Numbered from the stretch's first letter, positions 46,557 to 56,390 are shown. The stretch is 64,000 bases of DNA from Sphingobacterium sp. lm-10 (GCF_023554555.1 NZ_JAMJWC010000001.1:2046001-2110000), one strand, 5' to 3'. A program made the numbers and translations. The notes: a model not told the origin generated them from the letters alone.

Positions 46557-49500
46557 TTAAAATGACGCCCGAAGGTTGAATCCATAGTTTCTTGTAGTAG
46601 GCACGCCGTTAAGATCCATGCCTTGTACATTTCCAGCGCCTTGCGTATTGACCTCTGGATCACCAGGGAATCCAGGGGCAAACATAAATAGGTTACGTCC
46701 ACTAAATCCTACTGAAATCTGACCAAATGGCGAGTTTTGCAATAAGCTCTGCGGAAGGCTGTAGTTAATAGTAAGCTCTCTCAACCGATAAGATGTAGCA
46801 TCGAAAACTGCCGCTTCTGAGCCGATACCACCTAAACCTTGCCAATATGATTGAGCCGATACTTGAATATCATTGGGACGGTAAGTGCCATCACCATTAT
46901 CAATTACACCAGGCAGTATTCTTGGCTGCGTGCGATCCACACCTGTAATGTCTACCATCCCGCCGGAGCGCATATCTACTTGGGAGAAAGAGAAAATTTG
47001 ACCGCCTTTTTGAATATCTACCAAAGCCATGAGACTGACGCCTTTATAAGTAAAGGTATTTGAAATTCCTAAAGTATAATCTTTTTGAGGATTTGAAATC
47101 ACACGATTACCAATACCTGGCATAAACAAACCTGTATTTGGATTAATTAAAAGATCTCCGTTTTCATTTCTAGGAGTTTGAGCTCCAACGATTACGCCGT
47201 ACGGGAATCCTTCTGCAATAGATGGTGCGATACCGATGAAGGAGTTGATACCAGGAATTACACTACTTGTCAGCTCATCACCACCAACTGGTTGATCACC
47301 AAATATCGACACCACATTGTTACGAATACGGGTAAAGTTTAAGTTAACATTCCAGCTGAAGTTAGAGTTACGAATTGGATAACCACTCAATAAAACCTCA
47401 ATACCTCTGTTTGTCATCTCACCAATATTAGATGTACGTGTATTGAAACCTGATGAATTAGAAACAGCTACATCAAATATTTGACTTGAGCTACGTGTGC
47501 TGAAATAGGTAAAGTCTAAATCAATACGATTGTTAAACAATCCAAACTGTGTACCGATCTCGAAAGAAGATACAAATTCCGGTCTCAAATCTGGATTACC
47601 AATGCGACTGCCAATAGCAAACCCAGGGATACTAGAACCGCCTACATTAAGCGGAAATTGAATACTTGCCGTATTGTTACCGAATGATCCAATACTGTAC
47701 AAGGTACTTAATAAATAAGGATCTGCATCACGACCTACCCGAGCAGCATTCGCTCTCAACTTCCAGTACGATAATACGTCCGAACGAAGACCTTCCCAGG
47801 CAGATGTCGGAACGAAACTCAATGAAGCCGATGGGTAAAAATAGGTGTTATTAGATGTCGGCAATGTCGAAGATTTATCCGCACGACCTGTTAACTCCAA
47901 GAATAGATAATCGTTATAACCCAAGCTTAACTGTGCGTAATGACCTATCAATCTTCTTTGAAATCTATTAGAATAAGATCCTGTAAAGACAGAAGCATTT
48001 GCAACATTGTCAAACCCAAACATAGATAGACCACTGGATACGATACCAGACTCACGGAAATCTCTGCTATTGATATTCTGCCCTAAGAGTAAAGTGGCAT
48101 TCAATCCATCAAAAAATATGTCCTCTTGCTTAGCAGTGATCATCAAGTCACCATTTAGCTCTGAACGGAATCGGTTGTCTGCATCAATTGCTCCCAGGGG
48201 TGCACGTGCTGAACCATTTCTTAAAATTTGATTCCGCTGATCAAAATAAGTATCACCAGTCACCCGGTAGCTTACATTTAACCAATCTGTGAAATCGTAA
48301 CCAATATTTAAATTACCGAATACACGATCTACGTCCGATTCGAAGAACTCATTCTCAACACTCCACAATGGACTATTTTGTCCAGGCAAGAAATATTGCC
48401 GCTCACCAGCTTCATTCAAAAGTGGCGTACCATTTAAATCATAAGAGACTGGAATACGGGTAATCTGACCAAAAGCACTACCTCCGTTACCCATGGTTGC
48501 ACCACGTTGACTTGTTTTGGAATACGTTAATGTACCGCCGATCTTTACGCCATTATTCAACGAGCGATTACCGCCTACATTCGCAGTATGTCTATTGTAC
48601 TTACTATTTGGCACCACACCATTTTGAATTGTACTGGATACGCCTGCTGTAAAGTTACTTTTCTCATCACCTCCAGCTAGATTGACCGAGTTTTGATAAA
48701 AAGCGCCGGTATTATAAAAATCACGAATGTTATTTGGGTAAGCTTGATAAGGAACTGTTAAACCAGTACCTCCCTGTACTACCTGATCTAAACTACCAAA
48801 AGCAGGTCCCCAAGAATTGGTGCTTTGGTTATTGTAGATGTTCTGGGTACCCTGTCCATACAAAGATTGAAACTTTGGTAAGTAAGCTACATTTTGAAAG
48901 TTGGCAGAAGAGTTTAAAGTTACTTCTGTTTTTCCTTGCATACCTTTACCAGTTTTAGTTGTTATCATCAAGACGCCCGCTGAAGCACGAGAACCATATA
49001 AAGCCGATGCCGCTGGTCCTTTTAATACAGAGATTGACTCGATATTATCGGGTGGAATATCGTTTAAACGGTTAGATGGCTGAGAACCAAAAAGGGTATT
49101 CTGGCTATTATCCGTATCGTTACTAAAGATAATTCCGTCTACTACAATAAGTGGTTGATTGTTTCCTCCGAATGAAGTAATACCACGAATATTGATGTTC
49201 GTAGAGGATCCCGGCTGACCAGAAGAACTGGAGATATTAACACCAGCTACTTTACCTTGCATAGAATTTAGGACATTCGTTTCAGATTTTTGCACCAAAT
49301 CATCTCCTCCAACGCGTTGTGTAGCGTATCCAATGGATTTTGCTGTCCTTTGAATACCTTGAGCAGTAACTACAACTTCTTCAATAGATTCATCTTCGCC
49401 AGCAAGCTGGATGTTGATGGCGCTACGATCTCCAGTAGAGACAGTTTGCGTAGAATAGCCAATTAGTGAAAAGCGCAACATCGCGCCATTTGATACGTTA

Positions 49501-49688
49501 ATGGAATAGTTTCCATTGCCGTCTGTTTGTGTGGAAGTAGTCGATCCAACGACTGTGACCGTCACTGCGCCCAGGGCATCTCCGCCTGACACTGCCGTCA
49601 CTCTACCCGACACCGTTCGGTTTTGTGCTATTGCTGATCCAATAAAGATCGAACACAGCACAAGAAAGCTGAGTAATTTTTGCTTCAT
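46557..49688 (-). CDS. SusC/RagA family TonB-dependent outer-membrane transporter, pair 4
   Basis: The 1043-residue protein has a signal peptide (MKQKLLSFLVLCSIFIGSAI), a carboxypeptidase-regulatory-like domain (about 24-97), EEVVVTAQGIQRTAKSIGYA (VVVTAQG replaces VVVTGYG), a plug with GPAASALYGSRASAGVLMIT, and a barrel ending in YGFNLRASF. The AQGI-type motif and the SusD-like_2 partner mark a different SusC subfamily from pairs 1-3. The substrate is unknown. Confidence 0.96.
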   Translation of the reverse strand: MKQKLLSFLVLCSIFIGSAIAQNRTVSGRVTAVSGGDALGAVTVTVVGSTTSTQTDGNGNYSINVSNGAMLRFSLIGYSTQTVSTGDRSAINIQLAGEDESIEEVVVTAQGIQRTAKSIGYATQRVGGDDLVQKSETNVLNSMQGKVAGVNISSSSGQPGSSTNINIRGITSFGGNNQPLIVVDGIIFSNDTDNSQNTLFGSQPSNRLNDIPPDNIESISVLKGPAASALYGSRASAGVLMITTKTGKGMQGKTEVTLNSSANFQNVAYLPKFQSLYGQGTQNIYNNQSTNSWGPAFGSLDQVVQGGTGLTVPYQAYPNNIRDFYNTGAFYQNSVNLAGGDEKSNFTAGVSSTIQNGVVPNSKYNRHTANVGGNRSLNNGVKIGGTLTYSKTSQRGATMGNGGSAFGQITRIPVSYDLNGTPLLNEAGERQYFLPGQNSPLWSVENEFFESDVDRVFGNLNIGYDFTDWLNVSYRVTGDTYFDQRNQILRNGSARAPLGAIDADNRFRSELNGDLMITAKQEDIFFDGLNATLLLGQNINSRDFRESGIVSSGLSMFGFDNVANASVFTGSYSNRFQRRLIGHYAQLSLGYNDYLFLELTGRADKSSTLPTSNNTYFYPSASLSFVPTSAWEGLRSDVLSYWKLRANAARVGRDADPYLLSTLYSIGSFGNNTASIQFPLNVGGSSIPGFAIGSRIGNPDLRPEFVSSFEIGTQFGLFNNRIDLDFTYFSTRSSSQIFDVAVSNSSGFNTRTSNIGEMTNRGIEVLLSGYPIRNSNFSWNVNLNFTRIRNNVVSIFGDQPVGGDELTSSVIPGINSFIGIAPSIAEGFPYGVIVGAQTPRNENGDLLINPNTGLFMPGIGNRVISNPQKDYTLGISNTFTYKGVSLMALVDIQKGGQIFSFSQVDMRSGGMVDITGVDRTQPRILPGVIDNGDGTYRPNDIQVSAQSYWQGLGGIGSEAAVFDATSYRLRELTINYSLPQSLLQNSPFGQISVGFSGRNLFMFAPGFPGDPEVNTQGAGNVQGMDLNGVPTTRNYGFNLRASF

Positions 49689-49733
49689 CGTGTGATTAGT
49701 GTGTATTTGTATTATTTAATAGTTAGAATTGTG

Positions 49734-49775
49734 CAATTATAGGAAAAATTAAATTTGTAAAAAAATGTTAAACAC
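49734..49775 (-). promoter_or_regulatory. Putative promoter of susCD operon 4
   Basis: On the minus strand TATAATTG (49734-49741) lies 45 nt before the susC4 ATG. The upstream block GTGTTTAACATTTTTTTACA (49756-49775) matches the block before susC3 almost base for base. The rest of 49689-50004 is AT-rich and otherwise featureless up to the trmD promoter. Confidence 0.4.
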
Positions 49776-49992
49776 GTTGCTTTCTTTTCAACGTTGTTTA
49801 TCAAAAAGTCAAAAACAACAATGTGGTAAGTTCCAATTGGTCATATCAGCCACTAAAGCGGCATTAGATTCAAAATTCCATTGAATGTCGGATTGAATGT
49901 TTAAATAAATTATTTTTTTATTTCTCTCAAAATCCATTACTATTTCTGTAACAAAACTTATTTTCACACCTTTTTTTACTGCATATTTGATC

Positions 49993-50000
49993 TACCTTTG
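49993..50000 (+). promoter_or_regulatory. Putative -7 promoter box 4 nt before the trmD start
   Basis: TACCTTTG matches TAnnTTTG and ends 4 nt before the trmD ATG at 50005. It overlaps the codons of a longer but unlikely ORF start, which supports the shorter start. Confidence 0.55.
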
Positions 50001-50004
50001 CAAC

Positions 50005-50682
50005 ATGCGATTTGATATCATCACTGTATTACCTAGTTTACTAGACAGTCCTTTTGCACACTCTATTTTACAACGTGCACAGAAAAAAGGTTTGGCTGAG
50101 ATCCACGTGCACAATCTTCGTGACTACTCCAGCAATAAACAGAAATCGGTAGATGACTATCCCTACGGAGGCGGATCGGGTATGGTGATGCAAATTGAAC
50201 CTTTTGCTAACTGTATAGAGAAGTTACAGGCAGAGCGCACCTACGATGAGATTATCTACATGACGCCAGATGGTAAGACCCTAAATCAGGATATGGCCAA
50301 TTCATTTTCTGCTAAAAAGAATCTGATGCTTTTGTGTGGTCACTATAAGGGGATAGACCAACGGATTCGAGATATTTTTGTAACGCAGGAAATATCTATT
50401 GGAGATTATGTATTATCAGGCGGCGAACTTCCGGCAGCTATTGTGGTAGATGCTGTAGTGCGGTTGCTCCCCGGAGTGTTATCAGACGAAACTTCCGCTC
50501 TCTCTGATTCTTTTCAAGACGGATTATTGGATGCTCCGATCTATACTCGCCCGGCCGAGTGGCGCGGACACCGGGTACCGGATATTCTATTAAGTGGCAA
50601 TGAGGCGAAGATCACCACCTGGCGCCACGAGCAACAGCTGCAGCGTACCACCGAACGAAGACCAGATTTACTAGATGACTAG
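50005..50682 (+). CDS. trmD: tRNA (guanine-37-N1) methyltransferase
   Basis: The 225-residue SPOUT enzyme methylates G37 next to the anticodon to prevent frameshifting. Family features are [17 protein letters not shown] at the start, [27 protein letters not shown], and the knotted SAM site [12 protein letters not shown] followed by LPGVLSD. The ATG at 50005 gives the canonical N-terminus; an in-frame TTG at 49987 would add six residues that overlap the promoter box. It stands alone, without rpsP, rimM or rplS. Confidence 0.97.
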   Translation: MRFDIITVLPSLLDSPFAHSILQRAQKKGLAEIHVHNLRDYSSNKQKSVDDYPYGGGSGMVMQIEPFANCIEKLQAERTYDEIIYMTPDGKTLNQDMANSFSAKKNLMLLCGHYKGIDQRIRDIFVTQEISIGDYVLSGGELPAAIVVDAVVRLLPGVLSDETSALSDSFQDGLLDAPIYTRPAEWRGHRVPDILLSGNEAKITTWRHEQQLQRTTERRPDLLDD

Positions 50683-50730
50683 TAACAAAAAAGTGCCGAT
50701 CTTCGATTAAGATCGGCACTTTTTTGTTAC
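50682..50730. terminator. Bidirectional intrinsic terminator between trmD and rseP
   Basis: A perfect 22-bp stem (50682-50703 with 50709-50730) encloses a 5-nt loop. The core is AAGTGCCGATCTT/AAGATCGGCACTT, with A6 before and T6 after. Confidence 0.92.
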
Positions 50731-50768
50731 GGTAAAGATCACGCCTTCAAACAAAGGCGAACATTTGT

Positions 50769-52100
50769 CTACTGAGTTAGTTTAAAGATATCATTCCCGA
50801 ACACGAAGATCATCAAGGCTACCAAGATAAAGAAGCCAACCATTTGTGCTCGCTCTAGAAAAGCATCACTTAATGGTTTGCCCTGAATCATCTCAACCAA
50901 TAAGAAGACTACGTGCCCGCCATCTAAAGCTGGAATAGGAAGCAAATTCATAAAAGCCAGCGCCATAGAAATCAGACCAACTAAACTCCAGAAACGTGCC
51001 CAATCTACCTCGGTACCAAACATAGTTGCAATACCAACTGGACCAGATAATGCTTTGTCGGCCTTCAAATCGCCACGGAAGATTTTTCCAAAACCTTTGA
51101 TGTTGTCAGTAATCACACCGAATGCCTTTTGCGAACCTATAGGTAATGCCTCCCAGAAGCCATAATTATACTTCACGAAAGGCAATGAAATTGAGTTCAT
51201 ATTGTATTGTATACCTAACGTCCCTTCCTCAGATACAGTTCCAGACAAAGCAAGTTCTTGACCACTTCTAAAGACACCTACTTGGACCGGTTTGTTGGCT
51301 AACGCTTTCAGCGTACTGAGCACTTCATCTTGGTAGAGAACTGCTTTATTGTTCAGACTTATAATGCTGTCACCTGCCAAGATTCCCATTTTTGCAGCGG
51401 GGTAATCTGCAACAACCTGATCGACTGCCGTAATGCGGACACGCGGCTGCACAAACTCATTCTTCTTATACTCTGCCACCATATTACCCATATCAGCTGG
51501 CATGGGTATATCTATCGTTTTCCCTCCACGCTCCACAGTAAGTAAAGCGCCGCCAAACAATACATCTGTGTTCAGCAAATCTTGGTTGAAGTGCTGAGGC
51601 ACTTGCCCATTTACTTTCAAAATGCGATCACCAGGCTCAATGCCAACCGCTTTCCCAACAATACCGGGCACCACACCATCAACCAATTTTGTATTGTCAA
51701 TATCCGATATTCCATAATGAAAAGTAAGCATCCAGAATACAAACACACCGACAATCACATTGACAATGATACCACCTAACATCACAATAAGACGTTGCCA
51801 AGCTGGTTTAGATCGAAATTCCCAAGGTTGCGGATCTTGCTTTAACTGCTCTGTATCCATTGACTCATCCACCATGCCGGCGATCTTCACATATCCGCCC
51901 AGTGGAAGCCATCCGATCCCGTACTCACAGCCTTTATAATTGAACTTGAATAATTTAACTCCCCAAGCATCAAAAAATAAGTAGAACTTTTCTACTTTGA
52001 TACCAAATGCACGTGCAGCAAGGAAATGTCCTAACTCATGCAACACAATTAACAAAGACAGCCCTAAAAGGACTTGTCCGATCATTACTAATACTCCCAT
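50769..52100 (-). CDS. rseP: RIP zinc metalloprotease RseP (site-2 protease)
   Basis: The 443-residue membrane protease cuts transmembrane anti-sigma factors or remnant signal peptides. Active-site motifs are HELGH (His21, Glu22, His25) in the first membrane helix and LDGGH (Asp393) in a C-terminal helix. Between them are PDZ domains (RVRITAVDQVVADYPAAKMG, GIEPGDRILKVNGQVPQHFN). It is the last gene of the DPP IV, membrane protein, dxr, rseP series, 61 nt after dxr. The dxr-rseP linkage is widespread in bacteria. Confidence 0.96.
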   Translation of the reverse strand: MGVLVMIGQVLLGLSLLIVLHELGHFLAARAFGIKVEKFYLFFDAWGVKLFKFNYKGCEYGIGWLPLGGYVKIAGMVDESMDTEQLKQDPQPWEFRSKPAWQRLIVMLGGIIVNVIVGVFVFWMLTFHYGISDIDNTKLVDGVVPGIVGKAVGIEPGDRILKVNGQVPQHFNQDLLNTDVLFGGALLTVERGGKTIDIPMPADMGNMVAEYKKNEFVQPRVRITAVDQVVADYPAAKMGILAGDSIISLNNKAVLYQDEVLSTLKALANKPVQVGVFRSGQELALSGTVSEEGTLGIQYNMNSISLPFVKYNYGFWEALPIGSQKAFGVITDNIKGFGKIFRGDLKADKALSGPVGIATMFGTEVDWARFWSLVGLISMALAFMNLLPIPALDGGHVVFLLVEMIQGKPLSDAFLERAQMVGFFILVALMIFVFGNDIFKLTQ

Positions 52101-52161
52101 TGAAAATTTAAAATCATATTGTAACCTACTCGTAAGGCCGAATCAACATTAATAACGTATT

Positions 52162-53328
52162 TTAATCTAAAAAGGTATGTGCTACTCGTCTTGCTTCCTG
52201 ATCACATAATAGATAATCCTCCAGCGTGGTTGTAGATTGATTTCCAATTTTAGACAAGGTGTTTGCGATTACGTCACTCATACCCAAAAATGAGATGCGA
52301 TCTTGCAGAAAAGCTTCAACCACTACTTCATTTGCTGCATTTAATACACAGGGCTGATTACCTCCATTTTCCATAGCGGTAAAAGCCAGTTGCAAGTTAC
52401 GAAACGTTTCCATATCCGGCTTATGAAAATCCAAACATCCGTATTTAGCAAAGTCAAATCGTTCGAAATTGTTACTTGCCCGAACGGGAAAAGTCATCGC
52501 GTATTGGATGGGTAGCTTCATATCGGGCAGCCCTAGTTGTGCTTTAATAGAGCCATCTTGAAATTGCACCATAGAATGAATGATGGATTGCGGATGTACG
52601 ACCACGTCGATTTGATCAGCGTTAAGATCAAACAGCCATTTGGCTTCGATTACTTCCAGTCCTTTATTCATCAGCGAAGCTGAATCAATGGTGATTTTTG
52701 CACCCATGCTCCAGTTCGGATGTTTCAGCGCTTGTTCTTTCGTTACTTGCTCCAAGAAAGTACGGTCTTTACCTCGGAATGGGCCTCCTGAAGCCGTAAG
52801 GTAAATCTTCTCTACCGGATTCATTGCTTCTCCTACTAAACATTGGAAAATGGCCGAGTGCTCCGAATCTACAGGCAACATGCGTACGCCGTGTTCTCTG
52901 ACCAAACCCATCACCAGCTCTCCTGCTACGACCAGCGTTTCTTTATTGGCCAGTGCGATATCTTTGCCGCTACAAATGGCTTTACACGTCGGTTCCAAGC
53001 CGGCTGATCCTACAATGGCATTCAGCACCAAATCTATAGCAGGATCTTGTACTACCTCTATCAACCCTTCTTTCCCGGAAAGAACGATGATATCCAAACC
53101 AGAAAGATTTGCTTTCACTTGATGTACCGCATCAGCCTGTGATACAACCACATATTTAGGCTTGTACCGTATAGCTTGTGTAACTAATAAGTCAATGTTG
53201 CGACCACCCGTAAGTACACTTACTGTAAAATAATCGGGAAATGCATCCACGACTTCTAGTGCTTGTGTGCCTATACTGCCGGTTGAGCCTAAAATGGCAA
53301 TATTTTTATTCTTCAAATCGTCCAACAC
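52162..53328 (-). CDS. dxr: 1-deoxy-D-xylulose-5-phosphate reductoisomerase
   Basis: The 388-residue NADPH-dependent enzyme makes 2-C-methylerythritol 4-phosphate in the non-mevalonate isoprenoid pathway. Motifs seen are ILGSTGSIGTQALEVV (NADPH binding), ANKETLVVAGELV, LPVDSEHSAIFQCL (metal ligands), TASGGPFRG, and KITIDSASLMNKGLEVIEA. The start is a GTG whose G is also the last base of the upstream gene's TAG stop (TAGTG), which implies translational coupling. rseP follows. Confidence 0.97.
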   Translation of the reverse strand: MLDDLKNKNIAILGSTGSIGTQALEVVDAFPDYFTVSVLTGGRNIDLLVTQAIRYKPKYVVVSQADAVHQVKANLSGLDIIVLSGKEGLIEVVQDPAIDLVLNAIVGSAGLEPTCKAICSGKDIALANKETLVVAGELVMGLVREHGVRMLPVDSEHSAIFQCLVGEAMNPVEKIYLTASGGPFRGKDRTFLEQVTKEQALKHPNWSMGAKITIDSASLMNKGLEVIEAKWLFDLNADQIDVVVHPQSIIHSMVQFQDGSIKAQLGLPDMKLPIQYAMTFPVRASNNFERFDFAKYGCLDFHKPDMETFRNLQLAFTAMENGGNQPCVLNAANEVVVEAFLQDRISFLGMSDVIANTLSKIGNQSTTTLEDYLLCDQEARRVAHTFLD

Positions 53329-54122
53329 TAAATTAAATTATCGATCAACGAAGGATCGTCACTTCCTGCATAATTTTTCATCATATCTACATATACTACA
53401 GACATGACAACACTCACCATAGGAATCATAACAAAAGAGTTAATCACACTGAAAATTTTAGCAATCAAAAAATAATCGAAATACTCTGCACTCACCATTA
53501 ATAAGTGTGTAAAGGCTACCGTAAAAACGATCATCGCTAAACGAAAAACATTACCTCGAGTGAGTGCCACGCTAAACTTATATGCTTTGAACGTCCCTGC
53601 CTGTTGTTCGATGATAAAAAATGGGTAAAATATCGTACGCAGCACGACGATAAGCATTACAATACCAGTAAGGAAAGGGTGTATCTCATTTCTTACGGTA
53701 TCTATATCTATTCCTAGATATAACAGTGGAAAGCACAGTACATACATCAATAGGTAAACAAAGCCTGCTAATATAGAATACACGATTAAGCCGCCGATAT
53801 ATTGCGAAAACTGCCAAAATGAGGGCAGGTATTTCCAAACACCAATAGATGGCTCCTCTTTTACGAGATGAACTGCCCGCTTTAATAAGACAAGCTGCAG
53901 GCTGAAATATAAAAATACAAATAGCAGCAGCATACCTACTTTTAGTAAGTTTGCGTATCCATCAAAATAAATCGATAAAAGAGTAGAAAGGTTGGATACC
54001 AAAAACAATAACAGACACAAGCCCGCAATAGAGATATAATGCCGGCTCAAGATACCAATACTACGAGTAAAGACATCGTTAGCACGAAAAGTGCTCTCCT
54101 TTAAAAATTGTAACATAGACAT
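53328..54122 (-). CDS. Six-helix membrane protein, function unknown
   Basis: The 264-residue protein has about six transmembrane segments (near 30-50, 58-78, 105-130, 148-166, 185-205 and 220-245) and short polar ends. No catalytic motif or named family is obvious; it loosely resembles the poorly defined DUF975/YciC-like membrane proteins. It lies 20 nt after the DPP IV-type gene and overlaps the dxr start by 1 nt, so it is cotranscribed, but I see no functional link to isoprenoid synthesis. Confidence 0.8.
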   Translation of the reverse strand: MSMLQFLKESTFRANDVFTRSIGILSRHYISIAGLCLLLFLVSNLSTLLSIYFDGYANLLKVGMLLLFVFLYFSLQLVLLKRAVHLVKEEPSIGVWKYLPSFWQFSQYIGGLIVYSILAGFVYLLMYVLCFPLLYLGIDIDTVRNEIHPFLTGIVMLIVVLRTIFYPFFIIEQQAGTFKAYKFSVALTRGNVFRLAMIVFTVAFTHLLMVSAEYFDYFLIAKIFSVINSFVMIPMVSVVMSVVYVDMMKNYAGSDDPSLIDNLI

Positions 54123-54142
54123 AATTGACGTCTAATCGTGGG

Positions 54143-56263
54143 CTATTTCAGTTCTTTTGGAACTGGTTTTTCCAATAAATATTCATAATAAAAACGAACG
54201 CGTTCTTTGAAGTCATACGCTGACTTGCGACGTTCAAAACCATGTCTGCTTCCAGGATAGATCATAAACTCAAACGGTATATCCCGATCGGTCAATGCGT
54301 CTACCAATTGGATGGAGTTTTGCAAATGTACGTTATCGTCCAAGTCACCGTGCATCAAACGCAGAACACCTTTGTATCCATTCACATGCGTCAACACCGA
54401 TCCATCCTTATAACCTTCAGGATTATCTTGCGGCGTATCCATCCAACGCTCGGTGTAATGCGAATCATACAATTCCCAGCTCGTAACAGGTGCACCAGCG
54501 ATACCATAATCAAAATCAGAAGAACCCTTGGTCAAGGCCATACACACGACATAGCCACCATAACTGTGTCCTGTAATCAGAAGTTTGTTTTTGGCCACCC
54601 AAGGTTTGGCTTTCAGCCATTGAGCGATAGTACCATAGTCAATCAATTCCCAATGTCCCAATTTACGGTGCATCAACGCGACCCCTTCTTTTCCAAAATG
54701 ACCCGAAGCGCGGTGGTCACACTCAATTTGGATAATACCTTCATTTGCCCAGTATTGCTTTGCAGTGCCTTTCCAAGTATTGCGCACGCTACCGGCATCC
54801 GGACCGCCATAGATACTCATAATAACAGGGTATTCTTTGGTTTCATCAAAGTCTGTCGGATAAGTCACAATAACAGGCAAGTCATATTGCCCATCTGCAG
54901 ATGGGATGGTAAAATAAGCCGTTTTACCGATAGTATATTGGTCAAAATCTGCCGACTTGCTATCTTCCAACTCCCGAATCATTTTGCCGTTCATATCTAC
55001 CAAAGCCACCTTAGTCGGCGTCTCCACATTAGAATATTCTGTGATGAAATGCTTGCCATTTGGTGATACTTTAACCCGGTGTGTATAGTTGCCAAAGGTT
55101 AAGCGTTTGAAATTCTTCCCGTTGAAATTCACTCGATACAGATCAGAGGTCGCTGAATTTTCTTTTCGAGCCGTAAAGTAGAATACTTTATTCTTCTCAT
55201 CAATATGTGCGATGCTGCTTACCTGCCAGTCGCCATTAGTAAGGGCATTCACCAGCTTCCCATCTAGGTTATACAGGTAGTAATGTGCCCATCCGGTCTT
55301 ATCGGATTTCAGTATATAGTGCTTGTTATCGGCTAGGTAGGTGATCCGCTCATCGTGATCTAGGTTGATCCAAGTTGGCTGCATCTCATCGTATGTGGCT
55401 ACTTTGGAACCGTCTATTGGATTTACCTGATAGAATTTCAGATTTGTCTGATCCCGATTCATCCACTGTACCATAATCGATTGGCTGTTGAAGCTCCAAT
55501 ACGGTTGACCAAAGTACTGATCATCCTCCTCATTGAAGGCAGCCCAAACCACTGGAGAGCCCGCTACTTCTACAAACCCAACACGCACAGCAGGATTTTT
55601 GTCACCGGCTTTAGGATAACGTGTTTTCTCTACATAGCCGTGCTGCCCTGGTGATGCATAGATTGGGAACATAGGCACTTGTGAATCATCAAATCGCATA
55701 AAAGCCAAACGCTTACTATCAGGCGACCACCAAAATGCCTTGTAATTTGTAGATCGACCTAAAATCTCTTCGTAATATACCCAAGACGACCAACCGTTGT
55801 AAACGACGTCAGAACCATCCGTTGTATACCGCATTTCTTTACCAGATTCTACCTCAACTGCATATAGATCATTGTCTCTGGTGAAGGCAACAAACTTGCC
55901 GTCGGGAGATAAAGTAGGGTTCTTCTCTTCGATATCGGGCGATTGGGTAAGTTGCCGCGATTGGCCGTCAGCAAAAGTGATGACTACATCTTTTTTGTCA
56001 ACCGATACTTTGGTAGATTCATCAGCAGGATAGCTATAAGCAGCTTCCGCTCCAGTTTTTACGTTTACTTTAGAAAGCACATTCTTCTCACTCACAATAT
56101 AGTGATCAGCATCTGCCCAACCCCTGTACTGCCGTATTGGATTGGTGAGGGAAGCTTCTTGACCCCAGGATTGTGCATAATTTAGTTTCCGCGTTTGGGC
56201 TTCAGTTTTACCAACAGCAAGAAAACACAGCATGACTGCCGCTATCGAAGACAATTTGTACAT
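54143..56263 (-). CDS. Dipeptidyl-peptidase IV-type S9 peptidase, secreted
   Basis: The 706-residue protein has a signal peptide (about 1-22), an eight-bladed DPP IV N-terminal propeller and a C-terminal hydrolase domain. The propeller contains SWVYYEEILG, matching the paired Glu residues that bind the substrate's free amino terminus in DPP IV. The triad is Ser567 in GHSYGGYV, Asp642/643 in GDLDDNVH and His674 in PGSRHGF. It removes Xaa-Pro (or Xaa-Ala) dipeptides in the periplasm. A TATTTTCG box 22 nt upstream may be the promoter of the four-gene series ending with rseP. Confidence 0.94.
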   Translation of the reverse strand: MYKLSSIAAVMLCFLAVGKTEAQTRKLNYAQSWGQEASLTNPIRQYRGWADADHYIVSEKNVLSKVNVKTGAEAAYSYPADESTKVSVDKKDVVITFADGQSRQLTQSPDIEEKNPTLSPDGKFVAFTRDNDLYAVEVESGKEMRYTTDGSDVVYNGWSSWVYYEEILGRSTNYKAFWWSPDSKRLAFMRFDDSQVPMFPIYASPGQHGYVEKTRYPKAGDKNPAVRVGFVEVAGSPVVWAAFNEEDDQYFGQPYWSFNSQSIMVQWMNRDQTNLKFYQVNPIDGSKVATYDEMQPTWINLDHDERITYLADNKHYILKSDKTGWAHYYLYNLDGKLVNALTNGDWQVSSIAHIDEKNKVFYFTARKENSATSDLYRVNFNGKNFKRLTFGNYTHRVKVSPNGKHFITEYSNVETPTKVALVDMNGKMIRELEDSKSADFDQYTIGKTAYFTIPSADGQYDLPVIVTYPTDFDETKEYPVIMSIYGGPDAGSVRNTWKGTAKQYWANEGIIQIECDHRASGHFGKEGVALMHRKLGHWELIDYGTIAQWLKAKPWVAKNKLLITGHSYGGYVVCMALTKGSSDFDYGIAGAPVTSWELYDSHYTERWMDTPQDNPEGYKDGSVLTHVNGYKGVLRLMHGDLDDNVHLQNSIQLVDALTDRDIPFEFMIYPGSRHGFERRKSAYDFKERVRFYYEYLLEKPVPKELK

Positions 56264-56285
56264 AATGAGATTTTACGTTCTGCTA

Positions 56286-56293
56286 CGAAAATA
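56286..56293 (-). promoter_or_regulatory. Putative -7 box for the DPP IV-dxr-rseP series
   Basis: The minus strand reads TATTTTCG, one mismatch from TAnnTTTG. TAnnTTCG also occurs before the E2 gene and the LiaF-like operon, so it may be a local variant. Confidence 0.3.
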
Positions 56294-56345
56294 GAAAAAA
56301 TATGGCACTGCGGTAGGCATTGCCTAAATATAGTTACACAAAAAA

Positions 56346-56368
56346 AGCCACACGTAGAAGGTGTGGCT
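56346..56368 (-). terminator. Intrinsic terminator of the DUF3276 gene
   Basis: AGCCACAC (56346-56353) pairs with GTGTGGCT (56361-56368) around a 7-nt loop. On the minus strand six T follow. It lies 22 nt after the stop codon. Confidence 0.85.
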
Positions 56369-56390
56369 ATATATTTTTCAAAATCATGTC

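Noticed and set aside
49987..50004. TTG start for trmD six codons upstream
   Set aside because: It overlaps the promoter box, and TrmD proteins begin at the MRFDII segment.
54242..55066. Long plus-strand ORF of 274 codons opposite the DPP IV-type gene
   Set aside because: It lies wholly inside a gene with a clear catalytic triad and is rich in His/Arg/Ser as expected from the reverse frame; no family features.
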